Assembly: GCA_963854835.1 (NCBI GenBank)
Contig: OY978530.1
Location: 40,466,251-40,530,250, forward strand
Source of the DNA: Megamerina dolium
Taxonomy: Eukaryota; Arthropoda; Insecta; Diptera; Megamerinidae
Reading direction: 5' to 3'
DNA: 64,000 nt
Part shown: positions 1 through 15,765 of the stretch, piece after piece
Layout: each line of letters opens with the position of its first letter
Position numbering within the stretch: position 1 is the first letter of the stretch
Translations under genes and position numbers: made by a program
The notes under the pieces: generated by a model
Seen by the model: the letters and a program-made list of their open reading frames with translations, nothing else
What the model was told of the DNA's origin: nothing
The model's database searches: none

Positions 1-162
1 TTGAGTGACAAGAAGTGTGAAAATAGACCCAGAAAAGTTGAGGATCATGATTTGCAGGCTCTTTTGGATGAGAACGTCACCCAATCGCAAAAAATGCTTG
101 CCGAACAGTTAGGTGTTACTCAACAAGCCATTTCCATACGTTTACGAGCCATGGGAAGGTTC
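1..162 (+). pseudogene. mariner (mauritiana-like) transposase fragment, cut by left edge
   Basis: The frame open from the left edge reads as the second helix-turn-helix of a mariner transposase, with the stretch QKMLAEQLGVTQQAISIRLR preceded by DLQALLDEN. This is the DNA-binding paired-like region just upstream of the WVPHEL linker in intact mariners. Similarity stops about residue 53, after RAMG, and the remaining codons to 252 do not resemble transposase. No catalytic DD34D residues and no inverted repeat are in view. It is a decayed fragment of a mariner subfamily different from the copies at 30770 and 39395. The upstream part lies outside the window. Confidence 0.7.
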
Positions 163-225
163 TATGAAAAAAATGTGTATTTTTTACCGAAAAACAGCGG
201 ATTTAAGCTTGTACACCTGGTAGAT

Positions 226-655
226 ATAGATAGGAATTTACATATTTCTTGAATTTCAACCAGTCTATTTTCTTTCTAACGCAAATGTCTTGCGGGCTTG
301 CTTTTATATATATTACCGTGGATGTGTGATATTAGATCATAATTACACTCTGTGGAGATATTTTCTATCTGAAAAACTTTGGCGATTTCGAAGTCTATGA
401 GATCTTCCTCTTGTTCTTCGTCCAACATGTCGGTTGACCATTTGAAATAACATCGTAGCCGTGGTTAGTGATGATTGAACATAGTCCTCTGCCTTTTGGA
501 GTTTTTAGACGGGAGCCACAGTGAGTGTGTTTGGCGTTGAAATCGCCAGCAACCACAAATTTTTTTAGTAAGAGTTCAGAAAAATTATTTATATTGCTGT
601 TCGGTAATACTGTACCTTGGGGGACAGTATATTGCAGATATTACTAGTTTAGAAA
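226..655 (-). pseudogene. Jockey-clade LINE fragment (endonuclease part of ORF2)
   Basis: The DNA aligns almost base for base with 42490-42945, which is the minus-strand endonuclease region of the near full-length Jockey LINE at 40490-44700. Shared stretches include the CCAGTCTATTTTCTTTCT block and the GGGGACAGTATAT block. Several indels and stop codons interrupt the frame. It is an isolated internal fragment with neither the LINE 3' end nor the 5' end. No TSD was seen. Confidence 0.85.
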
Positions 656-766
656 TTGGTGCATTGGTACATTGGAAGAACACATGCAAAGTTACAAGTT
701 ATTCTGAAAAGATACTTTTATTTCCAGCCCAAGAACTGTTTCACCACATTGTATTCTTACTAGAAA

Positions 767-768
<2 letters not shown>

Positions 769-849
<81 letters not shown>

Positions 850-870
850 CACATATATACATATATATAT
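769..870. repeat. (TA)n array with TACATA variants
   Basis: This is a pure TA run to about 842, followed by a variant stretch with interspersed C (ATACATACACATATATACAT). The variant stretch is mirrored at 7849-7878 as part of a palindrome. TATA-reading frames that encode Ile-Tyr repeats here are not genes. Confidence 0.97.
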
Positions 871-972
871 AAGTTGGTCCCTTCTAATACTGTCAAAATT
901 TAAGACGCACAACAGTAATGGAAGAGAAGCTCGGCCAATGAGCTTTGGGGCTTTAAGTGCCAAATGTTTATT

Positions 973-978
<6 letters not shown>
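871..978 (+). mobile_element. SINE type 1, 3' end (left palindrome arm)
   Basis: This 108-bp segment matches the last third of the full SINE at 54779-55148 (that copy is on the minus strand). It contains the AGAAGCTCGGCCAATGAG motif and the terminal GGGGCTTTAAGTGCC motif. It is 5' truncated and runs straight into (TA)n at its 3' end. An inverted copy lies at 7741-7848, and the two arms face each other across the (TA)n tract that the BEL element split. There is no coding capacity. Confidence 0.88.

Positions 979-1062
<84 letters not shown>
975..1062. repeat. (TA)n array, left half of split tract
   Basis: This TA run is the SINE 3' tail and continues until the BEL LTR begins at 1063. It resumes at 7608 after the element, so the BEL insertion split one array. 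Confidence 0.95.
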
Positions 1063-1065
<3 letters not shown>

Positions 1066-1466
1066 CATATTTTAAGTCTTAAATATGTTTGTTATTAAAT
1101 ATTACGCTTGGCAACCCAGATATGGAAACCACAGTTTTGTACCTATTCCTTATTGAGTTTACGCTCTTTCGTTTCTCTCTAATTTGAGTGATATTCTTAG
1201 AGTAAATGCTCATCGTTGATCGTTAATTCTCTCTGTACTTATATTTCTCTATTGTAACACAAGTCATTTATTTAGTTGATATAATTCGGTCATTTCAATT
1301 TTGCCTATTGGAAAATAAGGAAGGGGTACAAAACTGCGGTAAGTAACTGTACTATTATATTAATTTACATTTACCTTTAACTCAATTGATTACAGAATAA
1401 ACTTACAAATTCAACAAATTGTTTGTATGTTCAACGCAAACCCCTCCACTAGTCGCGCCTACGACA
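1063..1466 (+). repeat. BEL 5' LTR
   Basis: The LTR runs from TGTCATATTTT to CGCCTACGACA. It contains an AATAAA signal at 1396-1401. A short intron-like segment lies at 1339-1395 (GTAAGTAA donor, TTACAG acceptor). It is identical to 7204-7607 except at 1181. Confidence 0.97.
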
Positions 1467-1568
1467 TCTTTATTCGCAGTTTTTTGTGAATCTGTATTTG
1501 CAGTTTTGGCAAATCTTAGTTCACATCTTTAGCGAATTCTAATTCACAGTATTTGTGAATAAATTGAA

Positions 1569-4500
1569 ATGGAAAACCAGGAAGCATCATCAGTGGAGCT
1601 ACGACGTAGCCCACGTTTGCAACCAGAAGAGAGGATGACAGCTGTAGTGGGTTTAGCTGAAGGACAAGCCAATGTCACTCCTACTGCCAGCGCAGCCACC
1701 GTCATTAGCGTTGTCACCTTAAGCACAGCTGACATCACCACCACTTCCACTGTCACAGCCGCCGCCAGTCAGATACCACCGCCAGTATCGACAGCACCAG
1801 TGGGTACAGTACTAGAGATGCAGCGACAAATTGCCATGCTTCAGGGGCAGCTGAGTGAGGTTCTAAAATTAATTGACAAAAATCGCCATTGCCAATGGCT
1901 AGAAACGGCGCTACATAGTTTAGCACCTTCCACTACTACCACCCAAGTTTTCGCGACTACAACGCCCATCCTCTCATCGCCTTTAGTACCACCGGCATAT
2001 AGCCTAATAAATTCGCCAAGCGTTTCTTATGTGGTAAACCCGACCGTTAACCCAACAACAAATACATTCGTGAACAGTTACGCAGATGCGATTGCGAACG
2101 GTAACGTACATGCTGTGACTTCGGTGAACGCAAGCAGCGCTGCCTCGCAGCAAACGTCTGCGACAGATAACAGTTACATTTTTTCTCTTCTGCCGACGGC
2201 AGCTGCAAACGTCAGCCTCTCGTCAGCATATTTAACTATGAGCCAAGCGTGTATTACTGCAAAACCGAATACGACGCCGCCATTAATTTCGTGTTCGGCC
2301 TTTAATAATTCTACGCATATGCCGGCAACTGATCCAAATAATTTCTCGTTTTTTGGAAGTTCTGTGACAACGCCGAGAAAATTACAAGATTTGCCTGAGT
2401 TCAGCGGTGAGCCAGAAGATTGGCCAATTTTTTATGCTTCTTACGTTCAGTCAACTTTAGCGTATAGTTACACTAATTTAGAGAATAATCAGCGATTACA
2501 GAAAGCTATTAAGGGTGAAGCGCGTGATGTAATTAAATCACTTTTAATTCATCCGGATAACGTCAGTGCCGCTATAGAACAACTTCGGTTTAGGTTTGGG
2601 CGTCCTGAACAATTAGTTCAAAGCCAGTTACGTCAGGCGAAGGATTTGCCTAATATTACAGAAAATACCTTAGCCAAGTTAGTGCCGTTCGCTACTAAAG
2701 TAAAAAATTTATCGATATTCCTTCAATCAGTTAATGGACAACAACACATTTCAAATCCTATGCTATTGGAGGAATTAGTAACGAAGCTACCGATGAATAG
2801 GAGGCTAGATTGGGCCAGAGTTGCCGCCTCGATACAGCCGTATCCGACCATCGTGCATTTCAGTGCTTGGGTGAGCGAACTTGCCAATTTAATTTGTACG
2901 GTGGACGATGTTGACAACAAAGAGCAAAGGCGACGCTTAGTGATGCATGCTTCCGAAAAGCATTGTTCAGGTACTACAGGTACTAGTACATTACCGTGTC
3001 CACTATGTCAAGGTCAGCATAAGCTGCAAGATTGTCGTTGCTTCCAAAACGCTACAGTGCCTGATAGATGGAACTTAGTAAAACAACATCGAGTTTGTTT
3101 CTCGTGTCTAAACGTGGGTCACACCACACGAAATTGCCGCTATAAGAAGCCTTGCTCAAAAGAGAATTGCCAACGTAGACACCACAGTCTCTTGCACGAA
3201 ATTACTGCTACAAATACGGCTAGCATGCGCCAAGAAGAGCGAGAGGGTCCTCGTGGTAGCGTATTGAGCTGTGCAACCGTCAATAGCACTAAATCAAAGC
3301 TACTTTTCCGAGTGTTACCTGTAACATTGTATGGTAAGAAGAAGCGTATCGATACATATGCCCTATTGGATGAAGGCTCGTCAATCACAATGCTAGATAG
3401 CGAACTAGCCAAGCAATTAGGAGTGCACGGACGTCAACAACACTTAAATATCCAATGGTTCGGAGGAAGGGAAGCGCAAGAGCCTGCTCAAGTATTCAAT
3501 ATTGAAATAAGTGGAACCGGGAAAAATAAACGCCATCTCTTGCGCAACGTATATGCCGTAGCTAACCTAAAACTACCTATGCAGAGCCTACACAGCGACG
3601 ATTTGAATAGTAGTGACAAGTCGATTTCGTCGCTTCCCCTTCAGGCATACTTCGACGTTGTGCCAAAGCTTTTAATTGGTATTGATCACACGCATCTAGG
3701 TTTACCAATGGTCACTAAAATGGTGAGCGATCAAGGTCCATATGTTTGTAACACTAAACTAGGTTGGGTGGTTTTTGGACCAACCAGTGGGGCTCCATTA
3801 GCCACACACTCATGCCTATTCGTAAGTACTCCAAATGAAGAAGACATACATCAGCTTGTGACCGACTATTTCAACATTGAGAGTCTTGGAGTGAGGCCAT
3901 CTGTGCCAGTCGTAAGTATTGATGACAGCAGAGCAAAACATATACTCACGGAAACAACAAAGCGAGTTAATGGCCGTTTTCAGACAGGCCTTTTGTGGAA
4001 GAACGATGACATAGAGTTGCCAGACAGTTACCCTGCAGCTCTGAAGAGACTTAGAGGCATCGAGAAGAAAATGAGCTGTGACGCCACATATGCTGCCGCA
4101 TACAAGGATATTATCAAAGGATATATCGACAAGGGCTATGCTCGAAAGTTGCCTCAAGAAGAAGTGGTTATGGCGTCCTCAAGAAAATGGTACCTACCGC
4201 ATTTCGGCGTCCGCAATCCAAATAAACCGAAAAAATTACGCCTAGTCTTTGACGCAGCTGCACAAGTCGACGGAGTGTCTCTTAATTCAGAATTATTGAA
4301 AGGACCACAGCAGTATACATCATTGCCTTCAATATTGTTTAATTTTAGACGTGGCAAAGTCGCAGTTACAGCCGACATCAGAGAGATGTTTCATCAGATA
4401 CTCATACAACCTGATGATAGATACGCACAACGTTTTCTTTGGCGTGATGGTGACAATAAGAAGCAGCCAGAAGAGTACGAGATGAAGGTCATGATATTTG

Positions 4501-7203
4501 GTGCCGTGTGCTCACCTTGCTCAGCCCAATATGTGATGAAGTTAAATGCCAGAGAGCACCGCGAATATAATCCTCGTGCAATTCAAGCCATCACTGATCA
4601 CCACTACATCGATGATTTTGTAGATAGCTTTGATAGTGTAGAAGAAGCCACAGATGTATCAAGACAGGTACGTGAAATCCATAGCCATGGTGGTTTCGAT
4701 CTGCGAGGTTTCGCATCTAACTCGATTGAAGCATTAAAGGAACTAGACGGTACTTCGACAACAAAGCTGATCGCCGCTGGTGAGAACTCAGAGAAAGTTC
4801 TAGGTTTATATTGGGAATCGGCGAGTGATCATTTCATGTTTCATCTTAAATATCACCGTGTTGAACAGGCAGTTGTTTCAGGTCAACGTAGTCCAACGAA
4901 AAGAGAACTCCTCAGTATTATCATGTCAACATTTGACCCACTGGGGTTTTTAAGTCACTTCAATGTTGCCGCAAAATCTCTCATGCGAGAAGTCTGGCGC
5001 CGCGAAATTCGTTGGGACGAAAGCATTCCTAATGATGTCAATGTATTATGGGAGCAGTGGCGCCAGCAGATGGACAAGGTTAAGGATTTTCGCGTGCCAC
5101 GCTGCTATTTCATGCATGGTGTGCCTCAAAATTTAGAGTTGCACGTGTTTGTTGACGCAAGCGAGGAAGCCTTCGCCGCTGTCGCCTACTGGAGATCTAA
5201 ATATCCTAACGGCGAAGTTAAAGTAGCGCTAGTCTGCGCGAAAACAAAGTGCGCCCCTCTAAAAGCTGTTACTATTCCACGCCTGGAACTACAAGCAGCA
5301 GTACTAGGTGTTCGCCTTCGAAAGCTCATATTAGACACTCATGAAATAAGCCCTCGCCGATGCGTTTTATGGAGCGACTCCAGAACGGTCTTGAAGTGGA
5401 TTGGCAGTGAACATCGACGTTATAAGCCATATGTAGCGCACCGTATTGCAGAAATCATGGGCGGAAGTGAGGTTAGAGATTGGCGATGGGTGCCAACCAA
5501 AGACAATTCTGCCGACGATGCAACAAGAGGTCATGGAAGTGTTGATTTTTCACCAAACTCTCGCTGGCTGACTGGACCTACCTTTTTACGACGCGATGAA
5601 AGTACTTGGCCATTTGAAACTGTTTTCGCTGAGAGCTTGGATAAATCAGATGAAGAGCTTCGCCCGAAATTTGCTCTTCTCGTGAGTAACTATGCATTTA
5701 TTGATTACAACCGTTTTTCAAATTTAAATAGGCTTAAAAGAACAGTAGCATGGGTGCATCGATTTATAAATCGCTGTAGAAATAAAGAACTTCAATTCGA
5801 AGAATATGGCCTCACTGCAAGCGAGCTTGAAATTGCCGAGCGCTTGTTATGTCTACACGTACAATCCGAAACCTTTGCTTCTGAACGCAATTACATCCAA
5901 GCTGGTAAGGGTATGCCTAAAGACAGCACATTAAAACAACTTGTGCCATACATGGATGATGACGGGCTGCTCCGTGTGAAAGGACGTATAGATGCCGCCA
6001 GCTACCTGCCATATAACACGCGGAGGCCTATCATACTACCACATGATCATATTTTTACGCGGCTGCTTGTCTGTTATCATCATTGTCAGATGAAGCATCA
6101 GAATCATGAGGCGAACCTTGGTAATATTCGCCGAAAATACTGGATTCCTAAAGTAAGACAACTGTTACGAAACGTAGTAGCTAACTGTAGTGTTTGCCGT
6201 ATAAGTCAAGAGAAGCCTCACACGCCCATGATGGGACTACTGCCTGAAGATCGTCTCGTGCCTTACGTCCGACCCTTTACTTATACGGGGCTCGATTATT
6301 TTGGTCCTATCTCCGTAACCGTCGGGCGGCATAATGAAAAGCGGTGGGTAGCATTATTTACCTGCCTAACTATGCGCGCGATTCACTTAGAAGTCGCTCA
6401 CGATTTGTCGACGGATTCGTGCATCATCGCCATGCGAAACTTTATGAATCGTCGAGAAGTGCCAGTACGATTGCGGTCGGATAATGGTAAAAATTTTATT
6501 GGAGCTGACGAAGAAGCTAAACGTTTTTCTGAAGTATTTGACGCCGAACGTGTTCAGAACGAATTATCTACGAAGGGAGTTGAGTGGTTTTTCAATTGCC
6601 CAGCCAATCCGTTGGAAGGCGGAGTTTGGGAGAGGATGGTACAATGCGTTAAAAGGGTGCTACACCACACATTAAAAGAAGTGGCGCCGCGTGCATATGT
6701 ACTGCAGAGCCTTTTGATCGAAGCGGAGAATATAATCAACTCACGCCCACTCACGCACTTACCCATATCGCCTAACGAAGAAGAACCTCTAACACCGAAT
6801 CATTTCTTGATTGGTACGGCAAATGCTGCACAAACACCAGTTGCTAAAGCTCCTGACGAAAAAATATGTGGACTTCGCAAACAGTGGCGCGTGGTACGTG
6901 GTCTGAGAGACGCATTCTGGAAGCGGTGGATACATGAGTATTTACCCACGCTGACCCGAAGAGTTAAATGGTGTCAACGAACGGCGCCCCTCAGAGTAGA
7001 TGATGTAGTATTTATTTGCGATCCGAATATTCCAAGAAATCAGTGGCGACGTGGCGTTGTTAAGAAGGTGTACACTGGTGCTGACGGAGTGGCTCGTCGT
7101 GCAGATGTGCGTACTGTCAGCGGACTTCTACAACGAGCAATATCAAAACTGGCTGTCCTGGATTTAGAGTGTGGTGAAGCTGATCGCTCCACGGGGGCGG
7201 GGG

Positions 7204-7223
<20 letters not shown>
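1569..7223 (+). CDS. BEL/Pao gag-pol polyprotein
   Basis: This 1884-codon frame has no stop or frameshift. The order of domains is as follows. A low-complexity N-terminus rich in Thr, Ala and Ser covers residues 1-260. A DUF1759-type gag core follows from about residue 270 (LPEFSGEPEDWPIF). Two Cys/His clusters lie near 477-523 (CPLCQGQH and CFSCLNVGHTTRNC). A DUF1758-type aspartic protease carries LLDEGSS near 600. Reverse transcriptase spans about 880-1060 with catalytic YIDD at 1013-1016, and RNase H follows with FVDAS near 1196. The integrase has an HHCC zinc site near 1501-1543 and a catalytic triad D1576, D1638 and E1683, followed by a DUF5641-type C-terminus. All key residues are present. 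The frame ends 20 nt inside the 3' LTR, so its last codons are LTR-encoded. The ATG at 1569 is the first in frame after the leader. There is no env-like frame. Confidence 0.97.
7193..7203 (+). other. BEL polypurine tract
   Basis: The run GGGGGCGGGGG lies immediately upstream of the TG that opens the 3' LTR. This is the position and composition expected of the plus-strand primer in LTR retrotransposons. It also codes for the final glycine-rich codons of gag-pol. Confidence 0.8.
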
Positions 7224-10838
<3,615 letters not shown>

Positions 10839-11067
10839 AGAAAGAAAAGGACATCACGTGTGGAGAAGTTCAACGAGATGTAAACCGACTCCAACGGTGG
10901 GTTGCATTGGCATTCACATTTCGCACGTACAGCCTGTGCCAAGCAGCTTGACTATCGATGGAAGACTGGACAATATGAAGTTCATGTTAACCCTGGATAC
11001 TGGTGCGTCACATTCTATAATCAAGAGCGACTTAATAAAAAAGTTTGAGCTTTAAATGGGAATAAAG
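10839..11067 (+). pseudogene. Ty3/gypsy protease region, copy A
   Basis: The frame reads [19 protein letters not shown] followed by [19 protein letters not shown], which is a retroviral-type aspartic protease with the D-T-G-A active site at 10996-11007. A stop follows at 11053. The protease domain appears alone, joined on the left to a (TA)n(TG)n array with no gag. It is nearly identical to 12523-12751 and is related to 27880-28092 on the minus strand. A SINE interrupts the element at 11081. Confidence 0.88.
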
Positions 11068-11080
11068 TTACGTACGGCAA

Positions 11081-11266
11081 GTGGATGCTGTAGCTCAGTG
11101 GTTAGTGTGTTGGCTTTCTTATCTGTAGGTCATGGGTTCAATCTCCGGCTGAAGCATAACAAAATTTAATACCGAAAAGATTTTTCTTTTGCACAATGAA
11201 CACTGGATCTTTCTGGCCCAGGTGTGTCCTCTCAGAGAGAGGGCAGCCACAATAACCTCACCTAAC
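11081..11266 (+). mobile_element. tRNA-derived SINE type 2 with 13-bp TSD
   Basis: This is a 186-bp insertion in the gypsy remnant. It is flanked by TTACGTACGGCAA (11068-11080) and TTACGTGCGGCAA (11267-11279), a 13-bp TSD with one mismatch. The 5' part is tRNA-like, with box A TAGCTCAGTGG and box B GGTTCAATCTCC at pol III spacing. The 3' part (GGTGTGTCCTCTCAGAGAGA and CACAATAACCTCACCTAAC) differs from the type 1 SINE. Only the head is shared between the two types. It is a retroposed pol III element and not a functional tRNA. Confidence 0.88.
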
Positions 11267-11279
11267 TTACGTGCGGCAA

Positions 11280-12415
11280 CGGGTGACGATGCAAAGATTC
11301 TGGTTTAAATTAGGAAACGAGTATCTATTGGAAATTACACGTGAAAACATGAGTTCGTTGCGGCCAACATCATCAAAAACGTAATAATTTGCGTTGACTT
11401 CATGATTAATAATGGCTTTACGTTGGATTTAAATCCACGGATACTAGGCTATGCTAATGTCGAGTTACCATTGAATATCGGTTACAAGAGAAGTGTAAAC
11501 ATCAAACAAATACTGACATCTTAAAGCCAAGAGGTTCCAGCGAATTCAGAAGTGGTAATTTTGAAGCAGGTGAATGTGGATGATGGGACAGGCAAGTTGT
11601 AAGTAGTGGAAGCGGATAAACAAATCAAAAATAAGAATATCATACTTGAAAAAACGGTAGTGGAACCTAAGGAAAATGGAATGGTACCGGTCAGAATACT
11701 AAATACAACTAATACATCTACATTTGTGAAGTAAGGAATGGTGATTGGTCACTAGAAAGAAGTTGCTGTCGTAGTAGATTGTGAAATGGGTTCTTCGATG
11801 ATAAGTGGAAGATCACGAACTGTTAAAGCGAATTTATAAGCACAAATGAAGAATGGGCTTACCAAACAACAAGAAGAAAAGGCCATAGAAGTATTGGAGA
11901 AGTACAATTCAATTTTTTTTATCAATTGGAAAAACTGGTGGACTAACAACCATAGTGAAACATCACGTTGACACCGGTGATTCTACACCAATACGTCAAA
12001 CACCACGACGAGTTGCAATGACCAAAAGAGATGAAGCCAATAAGTTGATTACTGATATGCAGAAGCAAGATGTTATTGAACCATCAGCGAGTCCATGGAG
12101 TTAACCAGTTGTGCTGGTAAAAAAAAAGATAGGAAGTACTCGATTCTGTGTGAATTGCAGAATTCTAAATGATATCGTGATGGAAAAAAATATTAACGAC
12201 CACTGGAAAAAGTTGAAAGAAGTATTTTAGAGTATACAATCAGCAGGACTAAAATTAAATGGATTTGTAAACATCGCCAGCAGTCTGCATGAGTTATCAA
12301 GAAAGAACAAACCATTTGTACAAGGCGAGGAGCAACAGAAAGCGTACGAGCAGCTGAAATAAAGACTCTGTTCAGCACTAGTATTAACGTATTCATTACC
12401 AGGTCAAATGTAATG
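11280..12415 (+). pseudogene. Ty3/gypsy linker and reverse transcriptase remnant
   Basis: Fragments in all three frames resemble the minus-strand gypsy copy at 25346-28960. KENGMVPVRILN-like sequence lies near 11670 and a GMVIGH-like segment near 11740. RT finger sequence (IEPSASPWS, then VVLVKKKIGSTRFCVN) lies near 12075-12155, and RT/RNase H connection sequence (KPFVQGEEQQKAYEQLK) near 12310-12360. The central RT palm is missing between about 12190 and 12235. Multiple stops and indels show long decay. Confidence 0.8.
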
Positions 12416-12416
12416 A

Positions 12417-12522
<106 letters not shown>

Positions 12523-12764
12523 AGAAAGAAAAGGACATCACTTGTGGAGAAGTTCAACGAGATGTAAACCGACTCCAACGGTGGGTTGCATTGGCATTCA
12601 CATATCGCACGTACAGCCTGTGCCAAGCAGCTTGACTATCGATGGAAGACTGGACAATATGAAGTTCATGTTAACCCTGGATACTGGTGCGTCACATTCT
12701 ATAATCAAGAGCGACTTAATAAAAAAGTTTGAGCTTTAAATGGGAATAAAGTTACGTACGGCAA
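12523..12764 (+). pseudogene. Ty3/gypsy protease region, copy B (duplicate)
   Basis: This segment repeats 10839-11080 at a constant offset of 1684 bp with only about two differences. It includes the D-T-G-A-S protease frame that ends at 12739 and the TTACGTACGGCAA sequence that serves as the SINE target in copy A. A SINE again follows at exactly the same base, but it is of a different type. Confidence 0.9.
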
Positions 12765-13005
12765 GTGGATGCTGTAGCTCAGTGGTTAGTGTGTTGGCCT
12801 TCTGATCTGTAGGTTGTGGGTTCAATCCCTGGCTGTAGCAACAAATTTAATATCAAAAAGATTTTTCTTTCGAACGGTACCCATCTGTCGGCAAGCAATT
12901 GGCAATTCTTCCGGCAGTAAGAATTTGCAATGGAAAAGCTTCTAAAAGAACTACGTTACAAAGCTCAGAAAAAGTGATGTCGCAAAAAGTTCTGCCGTTC
13001 GGATG
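12765..13005 (+). mobile_element. tRNA-derived SINE type 1, 3' truncated
   Basis: The head carries box A TAGCTCAGTGG (12775-12785) and box B GGTTCAATCCC (12819-12829). The body then follows the type 1 SINE (TCGGCAAGCAATTGGCAATT, AAGCTTCTAAAAGAAC, AGCTCAGAAAAAGTGATGTC) up to GTTCTGCCGTTCGGA. There it breaks into gypsy sequence without the SINE 3' third. The first 34 bases equal those of the type 2 SINE at 11081; after that the two diverge. The anticodon-arm region resembles a tRNA-Arg(UCU)-like progenitor, which is inferred from the CTTCTGA loop. Confidence 0.85.
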
Positions 13006-14040
13006 GTCTATGTCGCTGTCCTTGCAAAGTGGAATATACACATTGTCCTTATGAATATCATGCCGAAAGAGGCATGGACAACTGAGCGAGTGCAAGAATA
13101 TCAGCGGAACTACCCAGATCTCGAAAAATCATTCAGATTAGGAAGAAATGACTAATAAAAGTCCAATAGCAAAGACATACTGGACGTAATGATAAAGCCT
13201 GCACTTGCAAGATGGATGTTTATTCCGAGAATGGAAAAGTGGGGATGGAAAAGCCACCAATAATCGTCTAGTGGTACCCAAAGCAAAAATAAATGAAGTG
13301 ATGGCTGAGTATCACAATGCCTCCTGTGAAGGTCATTTAAGCATCACAAAAACCGTCACGCAAACAAAGGAACAATTTTATTGAGTTGGATGCTACGAAC
13401 ATGTCGCTGATTGGATTAGGAAGTGTGGGCAATATGCAATGGCCAAAGATCCCACTAAGATTGCTACTTCGACGCAAAATGCACCAATACACCATGGGTG
13501 ATCCATTGGAGCATATTGCTATGGATATACCTGGGTCGCAGGGAACAAGTGCATTTTGGTGGTTATAAATTACATCAGTAAATGGCCTGAAGTATACCCC
13601 ATTCTAAAGCAAGAAGCTAAGACAGCTTCTTGATTCGTCAACTAACGGATTACTGGTTTTGGTGTACCTATGGAGTTACACTCAGACCAAGATCGAAATT
13701 TCGGATCAGTTGCATTCCAAGGAATGTGTTTGTTTGTTTGTTGGGTATACACAAAACTCGTACAACACCTTTGCGTTCACAATCTGATGGCATGGTAGAA
13801 CGGTACAACTGTACCATGGAGGAATATTTGAGAAAGGTCGTAGATAAATACCCAAAGGACTGGGATGCACATATCCCAAGGTTCCTGATGGTATATCGAT
13901 GCTACGACTGCCACTACACCAGCAATGGCAATTTTTGGAAAAAGTTAAGACTGCCAGCTGATTCAATAGTTGGGTCCCAACACCAACAAGGTCAACCGAA
14001 GATAATTACACTAGCGAAAAGCTGTTGGAACAGTTGAATG
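13006..14040 (+). pseudogene. Ty3/gypsy integrase remnant
   Basis: The frames carry the integrase zinc-binding region (a VMAEYHNA motif near 13300, with KTVTQTKEQFY and CYEHV after it). The start of the catalytic core follows (GDPLEHIAMDIPGSQGTSAF near 13497-13555), then KWPEVYP. A later part contains RSQSDGMVERYNCTMEEYLR near 13780, where the catalytic Glu lies, and WDAHIPRFLMVYR. Frameshifts and stops separate the pieces. The same family is seen at 25845-26108 on the other strand. The 3' LTR of this copy was not recognised. Confidence 0.85.
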
Positions 14041-15755
14041 AAATACATTAGTTCATCAGAAAGCAGCCTCAGATGATAAACGATAAGATGTGTGCTCATG
14101 TCCCACGGAACTCATTCATAAAAACCGGTGTCCTTAGGAGCAATCCTTGTAAAAGAAGTTCCGAAGGTATTAGACACTCCGTCTCAATCAGCTATCTAAT
14201 CGGAACAAAGACATATTACGTCAACGTTATAACTCGTTACTATCTACTAGCCGGAAGAGAAACCCTTTTCTCCACTCCCCGATTTTCTAAGATTATCACA
14301 AACTTCAACGACTACAGTAATTGTAGGGAATGTTCACTGGCTCATATTGCCGAAAAGGGCATCTTTCCCTGTTTCACACTATTGATAACACATAAAACAT
14401 TCGTCACGAAGCAATCCCTAAGACAATTCCAGCTGGAACTTTAGCTCAACGTTCTCGTCAGTCGTTCAGTTCTCAGTAACTTGCGTTCATCACGATAATA
14501 CTCCTCCGAGTAAATTCGACATTCCCCAGAACAGTTTCTTCATTTCATAACAAAGTGAGATTCGATAAACTCCCATCTTCGTCTCTTTCTGCTTGATATA
14601 GTGAGCTCCAGATGCAAAAACAAAGCACTCCAATTATCCCGATGCTACAAAAAGTACATTCTGCCTAATATGTACAGGCATGCAACCCTGCGGCAAAGAA
14701 GAGAGTTCGCCAAACCTACGGTTGATAAAGGAATACGCTTTATGCGTCACTACAGAAATTACATCAATTCCTTGATAACATCGTATACCTTTGCAAAGTT
14801 CCACAGCGAATTTTCAGCCGTCTTTGTGGAAGCAACTTCATACCCTGCTTCACATAGTATGACATACCGCGAATTCATATCATAATAGTGACCGCTATTT
14901 AGCTCTCCCTCTAACTGTAAAGGATTTATCTTGCAGACCGCGTACAAGAAGTAAACAACTCCTGTCAAATATATTTTCAACAGAGAATAAATTTCATATA
15001 ACAGAATTTGTCGGAATAGCTCAAGTCCTCACACCCCAAAGAAGACTCGTTAGCTCAAGCAGAGGAAAAAGTATACCCAAATGCCAATTCATTCGATCCC
15101 GCCTAATGCTGACCCTCGTGGAATTGTTAATGCAAGAATTGTGGCTTGACTTTGCACAACGTTTTGTCAGGTTATACTGAGTGTCATACGCAGCCCTCAC
15201 TTTGCTCAATTGCTCGTAACGGCACCATTTTCCATGAAGCGATGGAGAAATTGGCTGCTGGTATAGTTAACGAATAGTTTATGAGTAATCCCATGTGCTA
15301 ATTACCACTAGTTGCAACGTTTTCTTGAACCGAGTCGTCGATCGGATCATAATGAACTTCAAATATTGTCAGATTCTACCAGAGTCGAGTAATTGCGGTA
15401 AGCGATACATGTTGTGGCAATCCCACCAATCTGAAAATATTCCTGCTTCAAGTGCTCAACGGGATCTAGGTTTGTCAACTAGGTACTCTTATTGTTTATA
15501 TGTCGTTTTATATATCATTTACCAATTATAAAACAATTAGTTATTAAATTTATGTAATTTTGAATATACTGTGTAAAAAATGGGTTCCATACTTATTATA
15601 CGCAATAAAATTTAGATAAAGCTTTGTAAAAGCATTTATAAAAGAACTTACTTTCAAATATTTAATACAAGCTTCGCTTACTTTCAAGTGATTTATAAAC
15701 GAAAAATCAGTGTTTTGTAAGGTTAATGTTCATTTAATGGAACCTCTAACATATT
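14041..15755. other. No recognised feature
   Basis: Several short open frames exist (14073-14444 and 14601-14885 on the plus strand, for example) but none shows a motif or codon pattern I can identify. Base composition is less AT-rich up to about 15300. It may contain the decayed 3' end of the gypsy element, but no LTR pair could be recognised. Confidence 0.6.
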
Positions 15756-15765
15756 AGGCTTACTT

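Noticed and set aside
760..1068. Open frames of alternating Ile-Tyr (also at 7560-8094, 10592-10942, 40203-40494 and 52176-52750)
   Set aside because: They are translations of (TA)n microsatellites and not genes.
1467..1568. Primer-binding site of the BEL element
   Set aside because: The region after the 5' LTR has AT-rich partial repeats but no convincing TGG-initiated tRNA complement, so no PBS was annotated.
2723..4378. Minus-strand frames inside the BEL gag-pol
   Set aside because: They overlap a long conserved coding frame and have no motif of their own.
11081..11160. tRNA gene (also at 12765-12840, 55068-55145, 52918-52988 and 63178-63254)
   Set aside because: The box A and box B signals belong to SINE heads. 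Arms are mismatched, each is followed by SINE body sequence, and two copies have TSDs around the whole SINE.
14073..14885. Plus-strand frames of 123 and 94 codons as possible host genes
   Set aside because: No recognisable motif or family resemblance, no good splice context, and they sit next to a decayed gypsy element.
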